Source of the DNA: an uncultured Methylococcaceae bacterium
GTDB taxonomy: Bacteria; Pseudomonadota; Gammaproteobacteria; Methylococcales; Methylomonadaceae
Assembly (NCBI GenBank): GCA_903903365.1
Contig: CAIUYS010000710.1
Location: 1 to 7,122 of the forward strand
Direction: 5' to 3'
Length of the DNA stretch: 7,122 nt
Below are positions 1-5,101 of the stretch, in pieces (positions within the stretch are counted from its first letter, which is position 1; every line of letters starts with the position of its first letter). The notes beneath the pieces are model-generated. The model ran no database searches. It saw nothing but the letters and a program-made list of their open reading frames with translations, and was not told the origin of the DNA. Both the position numbers and the translations under genes were made by a program.

Positions 1-1325
1 CCACGTCCGTTTCTAAAAATGGAAATATAGTCTTCATAATCAACGGCAATGCCTATCGCCTGACGTAATTTTCTGGCTCTTTCGCTCTCGCCACCTACGG
101 TAACATCGAGCATATTAAAACCCATATAAAAAATAGATGTCTCTACCTGGGTTTGTAACTGGATACCTTTTTCCTTCATGGAATCGGTCAAGGCAACGCC
201 ACCACTACCGGTAAACTGTATGGCCTGATCAAAACTATCCGAAGCAATGCCCGACGCATCATAAAAGCCCTGCAAAAATTTAGTCCAATAAGGAATGGTT
301 TCCTTCTCCAGCATAAAAACAACTTTATCGATAAAAGGCAGTTGTTTTCCTGCGTCTGTTAGCAAACCATTTTTTTTATCATCAGGCTCACCTTCAGAGG
401 GATACTTTTCCAAATGAAAGGACGGATTTTTAAGCAAAATCATGCGTCGATTGGGATTATTTTCAGCCAGTAAATAAGGCCCCGAGCCTAGTGGAAACCA
501 ATCCAGGGTAATATTTTTATCAGACAAGCCCGGCTGTTCATAAAACACATCCGCTTCCCAAGGCATCGGCGAAAAAAACGGCATGGCCAACCAGAAGATA
601 AATTGGGGATATTTACCTTTAATACGGATGCGATATTGATAGCGACTGTTGACTTCTACGCCCGTCATCGTCAGGTTTTTCATATCGGCTTTGTGCTTGT
701 CAGTGGTTTTTTTGGAAAAATCATCAAAACCCACGATATAGTTTTTCATGATTTCAGCGACAGGCGATTGTATTTTAGGATGTGCCAAACGTTTAATTTG
801 ATGCACATAATCGTCAGCGGTAAGTTCACGCGAACCCGTGTTATTAAAATCGTTTAGCGTTTTAAGTGACTGAATTTGTACCGGTATCAGATGATGATAC
901 AGATAATTGCCCTGTGCATCTTTAGCCAATGCGGGATGCGGTTGGTAGTTAATATGGGGCTGAATATCAATAATATAGTCGGTATAGGCAATATCACCCG
1001 CCTTTGCGCCCTCCCCTAGTTTTTCACCGTTTTTATTCAAATAATTGATCTCTGGCATTTTGCTTGCTGTCAAAGTGGTCAATTGATACGGTCTTTTTAA
1101 ATAATGATATTGAAACGGCGGTTCATAAATCTGCGCAATAAAGGCATATTCATTTTCACTGTAAGCAACCGCAGGATCCAGATGCTTGGGGCGCTCTGAA
1201 AATGACTGATACAAAACCGAAAGCTTACCTTCATTCTCTGTGTAAGGGTTATTAAATTGCGGAACATCGCAAGCCGTCAACAGTATGGTGAGGCATAATA
1301 AAATGTGATAGGTTGGTATCTTCAT
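1..1325 (-). CDS. ABC transporter solute-binding lipoprotein, peptide type (family 5), partial
   Basis: Reading leftward from 1325 gives 441 codons without a stop, continuing past the left edge, so the C-terminus is missing. Residues 1-19 form a lipoprotein signal (MKIPT, a hydrophobic stretch, then LTAC with the lipid-bearing Cys at 19), so the mature protein should be membrane-anchored in the periplasm. Near the N-terminus comes ERPKHLDPA (44-52), then IYEPPFQYHY (66-75). LGSGPYLL (279-286) matches the GxGPY-type motif of SBP_bac_5 oligopeptide-binding proteins such as YejA and OppA. The role is therefore probably capture of a peptide-like solute for an inner-membrane ABC importer; the exact ligand cannot be read. 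Permease and ATPase genes would be expected further left. The start is uncertain: in-frame ATGs lie at 1376, 1343 and 1325 with no clear Shine-Dalgarno site. I chose 1325 because it gives the most typical signal peptide. Family is fairly certain, substrate is not. Confidence 0.85.
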   Translation of the reverse strand, partial: MKIPTYHILLCLTILLTACDVPQFNNPYTENEGKLSVLYQSFSERPKHLDPAVAYSENEYAFIAQIYEPPFQYHYLKRPYQLTTLTASKMPEINYLNKNGEKLGEGAKAGDIAYTDYIIDIQPHINYQPHPALAKDAQGNYLYHHLIPVQIQSLKTLNDFNNTGSRELTADDYVHQIKRLAHPKIQSPVAEIMKNYIVGFDDFSKKTTDKHKADMKNLTMTGVEVNSRYQYRIRIKGKYPQFIFWLAMPFFSPMPWEADVFYEQPGLSDKNITLDWFPLGSGPYLLAENNPNRRMILLKNPSFHLEKYPSEGEPDDKKNGLLTDAGKQLPFIDKVVFMLEKETIPYWTKFLQGFYDASGIASDSFDQAIQFTGSGGVALTDSMKEKGIQLQTQVETSIFYMGFNMLDVTVGGESERARKLRQAIGIAVDYEDYISIFRNGR

Positions 1326-1399
1326 AGACAAAAAACTGGACATCGATAATCGGGTCGTAGATACTTGAAGGATCATCCATTAAATGTGAATGGGTGCAG

Positions 1400-1445
1400 G
1401 TTACAATAGTAGAGACGCGATTAATCGCGTCTCTACTATTGTAAC
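1400..1445. repeat. Perfect 46-bp palindrome between the divergent SBP and fabI genes
   Basis: The 23-base left arm (1400-1422) is the exact reverse complement of the right arm (1423-1445), with no spacer and no mismatch. The core reads AGAGACGCGATTAATCGCG and the ends are GTTAC and GTAAC. Symmetry stops at 1399/1446. It has no T-run on either side, so it does not look like an intrinsic terminator. It sits 29 bases before the fabI start, where promoter or 5' leader elements are expected; TACAAT, one mismatch from a -10 box, occurs in each arm (1402-1407 and its mirror), reading inward. From memory, palindromes containing AGAGACG...CGTCTCT are high-copy in filamentous cyanobacteria, so this may be one copy of a dispersed repeat. 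No flanking target duplication is visible. Confidence 0.95.
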
Positions 1446-1462
1446 AACAAAAACAAAAATAC

Positions 1463-1468
1463 GGGGAG
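1463..1468 (+). promoter_or_regulatory. fabI ribosome binding site
   Basis: GGGGAG ends six bases before the ATG at 1475, a normal spacing. It directly abuts an in-frame upstream ATG at 1469, which would leave no spacer. This decides the start in favour of 1475. Confidence 0.8.
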
Positions 1469-1474
1469 ATGATA

Positions 1475-2257
1475 ATGGGTTTTATGCAGGGCAAACGGGT
1501 CTTAATTGTGGGTTTAGCCAGTAATCGTTCTATTGCATGGGGTATTGCTCAAGCCATGCATCGCGAAGGCGCGGAGTTGGCTTTTACGTTCCAAAATGAA
1601 AAGCTGCAAAGTCGCGTCGAAGAGATGGCTGAAAAATGTGCTTCAAAAATCACTATTGAATGTGATGTCAGCATTGATGAGCATATCAGCAATGTTTTTG
1701 CCAAACTGGGCGAACAGTGGGATGGTTTGGATTGTATCGTGCATTCGGTTGCTTTCGCGCCGCGTGACGCTCTTAATGGCGATTATGTTGACGTTACCAC
1801 CCGCGAGAACTTTAAAACGGCTCATGACGTGAGCTCTTACAGCTTTACTGCTTTAGCGAAAGCAGGCCGGGCAATGATGCAAGGTCGTAATGGTTCATTG
1901 CTGACCTTAACTTATTTAGGCGCAGAACGGGCAATTCCCAACTACAATGTCATGGGTGTTGCCAAAGCCAGCTTGGAAGCCAATGTGCGTTATATGGCCG
2001 TCGCGTTAGGCGCGGAAGGCACGCGTGTTAATGCTATTTCAGCGGGACCTATCAGAACCCTGGCAGCATCGGGTATTAATGATTTTAAGTCCATGCTAAA
2101 TAAAGCGGCCGATACGTCTCCGTTAAAGAGAAATATAACTATCGAAGAAGTGGGTAATGCAGCGGCTTTTATGTGTTCAGATTTAGCATCGGGTATTACC
2201 GGAGAAATCACTTATGTCGATTGCGGTTATAATATTGCCGGTTTAGCGGCTTCTTGA
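1475..2257 (+). CDS. fabI: Enoyl-[acyl-carrier-protein] reductase (NADH)
   Basis: A 260-residue cytoplasmic short-chain dehydrogenase-type enzyme that reduces trans-2-enoyl-ACP to acyl-ACP, the last step of each round of type II fatty acid elongation. It starts MGFMQGKR, closely matching E. coli FabI (MGFLSGKR), and the length is near E. coli's 262. The N-terminal nucleotide-binding loop reads GLASNRSIAWG (13-23). The catalytic Tyr-X6-Tyr-X6-Lys set is Y147, Y157 and K164, within YLGAERAIPNYNVMG (147-161). Nearly identical to E. coli are the substrate-loop stretch AISAGPIRTLAASGI (187-201) and the downstream F204. The position equal to E. coli Gly93, where substitutions affect triclosan binding, is Ala93 here, as in many FabI proteins; no resistance can be inferred. 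The gene is alone on the plus strand, with its own Shine-Dalgarno site and a terminator downstream. The two in-frame codons before 1475 are rejected because of the ribosome site position. Confidence 0.97.
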   Translation: MGFMQGKRVLIVGLASNRSIAWGIAQAMHREGAELAFTFQNEKLQSRVEEMAEKCASKITIECDVSIDEHISNVFAKLGEQWDGLDCIVHSVAFAPRDALNGDYVDVTTRENFKTAHDVSSYSFTALAKAGRAMMQGRNGSLLTLTYLGAERAIPNYNVMGVAKASLEANVRYMAVALGAEGTRVNAISAGPIRTLAASGINDFKSMLNKAADTSPLKRNITIEEVGNAAAFMCSDLASGITGEITYVDCGYNIAGLAAS

Positions 2258-2271
2258 GAGATTGCTAAGGA

Positions 2272-2347
2272 ACATGCACGAAACAACTTGAGTTATACAC
2301 TCTCCCTCTTCCGGACGACAGAGGGTTGGGAGAGTATGACATGCACG
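2272..2347. repeat. 9-bp direct repeat ACATGCACG flanking a hairpin
   Basis: ACATGCACG occurs at 2272-2280 and again at 2339-2347, bracketing the hairpin at 2299-2335 in the fabI-ppiD gap. ATGCAC appears a third time at 2355-2360. The arrangement could be a duplication made when a small repeat inserted, or chance in a short repetitive stretch. Confidence 0.5.
2299..2335. repeat. REP-like hairpin in the fabI-ppiD gap
   Basis: ACTCTCCC (2299-2306) pairs perfectly with GGGAGAGT (2328-2335). Alternatively CCCTCT (2304-2309) can pair with AGAGGG (2320-2325), so two overlapping stems are possible. From memory, the CTCCC...GAGGGTTGGGAGAG pattern resembles repetitive extragenic elements common in gammaproteobacteria. 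There is no T-run after it, so it is not itself a terminator; it may protect the fabI transcript 3' end. Confidence 0.6.
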
Positions 2348-2374
2348 TTATTTTATGCACATTCCCCCGCACAT

Positions 2375-2405
2375 AAAAAAGGGAGCTTAACGGCTCCCTT
2401 TTTTT
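2375..2405. terminator. Bidirectional intrinsic terminator between fabI and ppiD
   Basis: GGGAGC (2381-2386) pairs with GCTCCC (2393-2398) around a six-base loop. A run of six A lies on the left (2375-2380) and seven T on the right (2399-2405). The T-run serves fabI on the plus strand, and the A-run becomes the U-tract for ppiD on the minus strand, whose stop is 18 bases before the structure. It fits the convergent gene arrangement. Confidence 0.93.
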
Positions 2406-2423
2406 ATTCCCTATTTTACCCGG

Positions 2424-4301
2424 TTATTGAGTCTGAACCTGAGCCTTGGTATTAATTTCTACATCCGCCTCCACCTGTAAACTGTTCAAGACCTGATTGA
2501 ATTCAGTTTGACCAAAGGCATTGGCAATATTCTTCTTCGCCAGCTCCATCTGTTTCTTGTCATCTTCACTCATGATGCCTGCGGTAACCTTTGTCAAGCT
2601 CACCAAGACTTGCTCGCCAGAAGGTAATACTGCAATAAAAACACTCGGTTTATCGCCAACAGGTTTAGCGGCTTTAAAAACGGCTTCACTCAACGGCTCA
2701 GGCAATTTGTTTTTGCCGCGTGCAAGTCCTTTTTCTGCCTTAATTTCCAGCTTGTTTTCAGTCGCTACGGCTTGAATGGACTCACCCGCTTGCAAGCGTT
2801 CCTTTATTTGCTGTGCTTTTTGGACGGTCAGTAACTGAGCTTTTTCTTTTGATAAAACCGCTGCCACATCTTGCTTAACTTCGTTGAGATCTCGCTTGGC
2901 GGCTACCTTATGCTCTAAAAGCCGCACCACTACCAAACGATCAGCGCCCAACTCTATAGGTGTACTATTATTACCTTGCAACACTTCTTCAGAGAACGCG
3001 GCATTGCGTACCTTCTCGTCAGCGGCAATACCCTCACCTTTTTCTTTGGTAAACAAGACTGATTTTTGCACGGAAACATTTAGGGCATCAGCAACCGTTT
3101 GCAGGTTATCAGGGTGCTCATAACTCATTTCAGTTAATTTCTGACCGGCCTCATAAAAAGCATTTTCTGCTTGGGCTTTTTGATAAGCTAGAGTGACTTC
3201 ATTTTTAACGCTATCAAACGATTTAATATCCCCAGGCACCAGCTCAGTGACTTTTATTAAATGATAGCCAAACGCTGATCTTACCGGATTTGATACTTCA
3301 CCCAGTTTCAAGGTGCTCGCTGACTCTTCGAACGCTTTTTCCATGACGCCCACGTTAAAAAGTCCCAAATCACCCCCTTTTTTAGCGGTCAATTTATCAT
3401 CAGACACTTCTGCGGCCAGCGCAGAAAAATCTTTGCTTGTCAGATCCTGCTTTGTTTTCAGCGCTTTTTCCAAAGCCTGTTTTTCAGTGATCTTGTCATT
3501 AACCATAAAAAGAATATGACTAATTTTTCTACGCTCTGGCGTAGTGAATTGATCTTTTTGCTCTTCATAGAAAGCTTTTAACTTTTCATCGGTAACGACT
3601 ACTTTCTTGGCAATCTCTTCAAGTGACAAGGCAACATACTCAACAGAAACCTTTTCAGGCGTGCTATATAAATCCTGATGCAGCTGGTAATAAGCCGATA
3701 TTTCTTCTGCTGTCGGTTGTTCCTTCAATGGTTGCACAGGGACAGTGACATAATCGACATCACGCAGTTGATTTTGGATTTTAAAAAAACTTTCCACATC
3801 ATATTGCGTAGCGAAACTACTATCTACAATACTGTGCTGAAACTGCTCCATAATCAGTGCATTTTTAATTCTGCTTACAAATTCTGCGGACGAAATCCGT
3901 TGTGAACTCAGTAATGACTTAAATTGCTTATCGCTAAATTTACCATCCACCTGAAAATAAGGCAGGCCTTTGATAAAATCCCTCGCCTCATCATCAGTTA
4001 CAACAAGACCCTCGGCATGTACATATTGCAATAAAACTTCGTCTTTTATCAGCTTTTGCAATGCCTGTGCTTTTACAGCTTGTTCATCGATACCCAAGCC
4101 CTGAAGGTTTTGGCTATATTGCTCATAAGCTTTATTTACATCGCGCTGATAAAAATCCTTATCGCCGACCGATGCAACCGCAGCTTCTTTTCCGGTATCC
4201 AAATAATTATTAATGCCCCATAAAGCAAAAGGTACACAAATTAATATCAAAATACCCCATGCAAAAGCACCTTGTGCTTTTTCTCTAATTTTCGTCAGCA
4301 T
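2424..4301 (-). CDS. ppiD: Peptidyl-prolyl isomerase / periplasmic chaperone PpiD
   Basis: A 625-residue inner-membrane protein, about the length of E. coli PpiD (623). It begins with a short cytoplasmic segment (MLTKIREKAQG), then one membrane helix at about 12-31, leaving the rest in the periplasm. Residues about 35-200 form a SurA-like helical chaperone region. A parvulin rotamase domain spans about 258-355, with RKISHILF (258-265), GGDLGLF (309-315) and FGYHLIKV (344-351). A C-terminal helical and lobe region follows. In E. coli the protein is associated with the SecYEG translocon and helps newly exported proteins fold; its own parvulin domain has little or no isomerase activity, so catalysis here is not assured. 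An AAGGA ribosome site lies seven bases before the ATG. The gene starts only 31 bases after the tRNA-unit terminator, with just a weak -10-like TATAAA (4323-4328) between. It is the usual gene downstream of hupB. Confidence 0.95.
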   Translation of the reverse strand: MLTKIREKAQGAFAWGILILICVPFALWGINNYLDTGKEAAVASVGDKDFYQRDVNKAYEQYSQNLQGLGIDEQAVKAQALQKLIKDEVLLQYVHAEGLVVTDDEARDFIKGLPYFQVDGKFSDKQFKSLLSSQRISSAEFVSRIKNALIMEQFQHSIVDSSFATQYDVESFFKIQNQLRDVDYVTVPVQPLKEQPTAEEISAYYQLHQDLYSTPEKVSVEYVALSLEEIAKKVVVTDEKLKAFYEEQKDQFTTPERRKISHILFMVNDKITEKQALEKALKTKQDLTSKDFSALAAEVSDDKLTAKKGGDLGLFNVGVMEKAFEESASTLKLGEVSNPVRSAFGYHLIKVTELVPGDIKSFDSVKNEVTLAYQKAQAENAFYEAGQKLTEMSYEHPDNLQTVADALNVSVQKSVLFTKEKGEGIAADEKVRNAAFSEEVLQGNNSTPIELGADRLVVVRLLEHKVAAKRDLNEVKQDVAAVLSKEKAQLLTVQKAQQIKERLQAGESIQAVATENKLEIKAEKGLARGKNKLPEPLSEAVFKAAKPVGDKPSVFIAVLPSGEQVLVSLTKVTAGIMSEDDKKQMELAKKNIANAFGQTEFNQVLNSLQVEADVEINTKAQVQTQ

Positions 4302-4332
4302 AGATCAGTCCTTAGGAATCAATTTATAAAGC

Positions 4333-4369
4333 AAAAAAAAACCCCGAACCAGACGGTTCGGGGTTTTTT
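4333..4369 (-). terminator. Strong intrinsic terminator of the tRNA-Val/tRNA-Asp unit
   Basis: A nine-pair stem, CCCCGAACC (4342-4350) with GGTTCGGGG (4355-4363), closes a four-base loop. On the minus strand it is followed by nine U (complement of 4333-4341), beginning five bases beyond the tRNA-Asp CCA end. The six T at 4364-4369 make it potentially bidirectional, but no plus-strand gene ends here. Confidence 0.95.
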
Positions 4370-4373
4370 AATT

Positions 4374-4450
4374 TGGCGGAGTGGACGGGACTCGAACCCG
4401 CGACCACCGGCGTGACAGGCCGGTATTCTAACCAACTGAACTACCACTCC
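4374..4450 (-). tRNA. tRNA-Asp (anticodon GTC)
   Basis: A 77-base gene beginning GGAGTGGTAGTTCAG and ending CCGCCA, so CCA is encoded. The acceptor stem GGAGTGG pairs with CCACTCC. The anticodon loop is CTGTCAC with GTC at 4416-4414, closed by a CCGGC/GCCGG stem, and the T loop contains GTTCGAGTC. It closely matches E. coli tRNA-Asp. It lies six bases downstream of tRNA-Val and just before the terminator, so the two are very likely processed from one transcript. Confidence 0.97.
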
Positions 4451-4456
4451 AAAGTC

Positions 4457-4532
4457 TGGTGGGTGCTGAGGGGATCGAACCCCCGACCCTCGCCTTGTAA
4501 GGGCGATGCTCTCCCAGCTGAGCTAAGCACCC
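4457..4532 (-). tRNA. tRNA-Val (anticodon TAC)
   Basis: A 76-base gene starting GGGTGCTTAGCTCAGCTGGG and ending CACCCACCA, with encoded CCA. The acceptor stem GGGTGCT pairs with AGCACCC. The anticodon loop CTTACAA carries TAC (4499-4497) between CGCC and GGCG stem strands, and the T arm is GGGGGTTCGATCCCC. It closely matches E. coli tRNA-Val(TAC), which reads GUN codons through a modified U34. It is the first gene of the two-tRNA unit. Confidence 0.97.
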
Positions 4533-4544
4533 GACTAAGCAACC

Positions 4545-4573
4545 ATTATAATTTATTTTTAAACAAATAACCA
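4545..4573 (-). promoter_or_regulatory. Probable promoter of the tRNA unit
   Basis: On the minus strand a consensus TATAAT (4550-4545) lies 12 bases before tRNA-Val. The best -35 at a 17-base spacing is TGGTTA (4573-4568), with three of six consensus matches, and the spacer is very AT-rich. Transcription would begin around 4538, giving a leader of only a few bases. The -10 is convincing, the -35 weak. Confidence 0.6.
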
Positions 4574-4602
4574 GCCTAAATATAACATAATGGATTTTTT
4601 GT

Positions 4603-4623
4603 GTTGGTAAGAGGCTAACCAAC
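4603..4623 (-). other. Weak hairpin just after hupB
   Basis: GTTGGT (4603-4608) pairs with ACCAAC (4618-4623) around a nine-base loop, ten bases past the hupB stop. On the minus strand what follows is A-rich rather than a U-tract, so it is a poor intrinsic terminator. It may stabilise the hupB mRNA end or allow read-through into the tRNA unit. Confidence 0.4.
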
Positions 4624-4632
4624 CAAAAAAAT

Positions 4633-4905
4633 CTAGTTTACAGCATCTTTTAAAGATTTACCAGCTTTAAATGAAGGAATTTTTGCGGCTTTAATAGTAA
4701 TTTCTTCACCAGACTGTGGATTACGTCCTTTACGCTCAGCTCTTTCTTTTACAGTGTAGGTACCAAAGCCCACCAAAGCAACTGATTCACCTTTACTCAA
4801 AGCACTGGTTACAGCGCCAAGAAAGCCATCTAATGCACGACCGGCATCGGCTTTGGTTAAACCGGAAGACTCAGCAATAGCATCAATAAGTTCGGATTTG
4901 TTCAT
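4633..4905 (-). CDS. hupB: DNA-binding protein HU-beta
   Basis: A 90-residue histone-like protein, exactly the length of E. coli HupB. It dimerises, bends DNA with little sequence preference and compacts the nucleoid. The start MNKSELIDAIA, the middle VALVGFGTYTVKERAERKG (42-60), the DNA-minor-groove arm tip RNP (61-63) with GRNPQSGEEITI (60-71), and the end KAGKSLKDAVN (80-90) are all typical. HU-beta is more likely than HU-alpha because the gene follows lon and precedes ppiD, the usual hupB position; sequence similarity also favours HupB. An AGGGGGA ribosome site lies just before the ATG. It has its own promoter in the 196-bp gap after lon, so it need not depend on lon transcription, although no clear lon terminator is present. 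Confidence 0.97.
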   Translation of the reverse strand: MNKSELIDAIAESSGLTKADAGRALDGFLGAVTSALSKGESVALVGFGTYTVKERAERKGRNPQSGEEITIKAAKIPSFKAGKSLKDAVN

Positions 4906-4952
4906 TATTCCCCCTAAGGAAGTTAATTTTTCTTATATATAATATGAAACAC

Positions 4953-5025
4953 CTATGTTGATTCTTGTGCTCGATTGGCAGCAACACAAGAAACACGGGT
5001 ATTTATATCAATAGCAGCAACATAG
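4953..5025. repeat. Nested inverted and direct repeats in the hupB promoter region
   Basis: CTATGTTG (4953-4960) and CAACATAG (5018-5025) are exact 8-bp inverted repeats enclosing the -10 box and the leader hairpin. The right copy fills part of the promoter spacer directly after the -35 box. A 9-bp direct repeat GCAGCAACA also occurs at 4978-4986 and 5014-5022. These could be protein-binding half-sites, but chance cannot be excluded at these lengths. Confidence 0.45.
4962..4992 (-). promoter_or_regulatory. Hairpin at the 5' end of the hupB leader
   Basis: TTCTTGTG (4962-4969) is perfectly complementary to CACAAGAA (4985-4992) across a 15-base loop. If transcription starts near 4995 as the promoter predicts, the hairpin begins within a few bases of the mRNA 5' end, with about 55 bases of AT-rich leader between it and the hupB ribosome site. 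A 5' terminal stem commonly slows RNA decay. The stem is visible; the role is inferred. Confidence 0.55.
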
Positions 5026-5031
5026 TGTCAA
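5002..5031 (-). promoter_or_regulatory. hupB sigma70-type promoter
   Basis: On the minus strand a perfect TTGACA -35 box (5031-5026) is followed, after 18 bases, by TATAAA (5007-5002), one mismatch from consensus. The predicted start near 4995 gives a leader of about 90 bases before the hupB ATG. Confidence 0.8.
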
Positions 5032-5101
5032 GCTTTAAAACCCCTAGAGGCCATGTTTTTTGCGGCTTTGCTCATGAAACTTAAAAATTCTCAAAACATT
5101 T

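Noticed and set aside
603..857. Plus-strand open frame of 84 codons opposite the solute-binding protein
   Set aside because: It is antisense to a well-supported coding frame and lacks a ribosome site and any recognisable motif. The same holds for the other opposite-strand frames inside ppiD and lon.
1400..1445. The palindrome as an intrinsic terminator
   Set aside because: No T-run follows on either strand, and it lies upstream of both flanking genes rather than downstream.
1469..1474. Upstream ATG at 1469 as the fabI start
   Set aside because: The GGGGAG ribosome site touches it with no spacing, and the E. coli FabI N-terminus matches the ATG at 1475.
1252..1494. Minus-strand open frame of 80 codons covering the divergent gap
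   Set aside because: It overlaps the SBP start, the palindrome and the fabI ribosome site, has no ribosome site of its own and shows no recognisable family.
4373..4570. Plus-strand open frame of 65 codons starting MAEWTGLEPA, and a minus-strand frame at 4428-4622 starting MVSLL
   Set aside because: Both run over the two tRNA genes. Peptides such as GSNPRPSPCKGDALPAELS are well-known false products of tRNA sequence read as protein.
5045..5054. CCTCTAGGGG-type short symmetry after lon as a lon terminator
   Set aside because: The pairing is too short to form a stable stem and is not followed by a proper U-tract, so no lon terminator is called.
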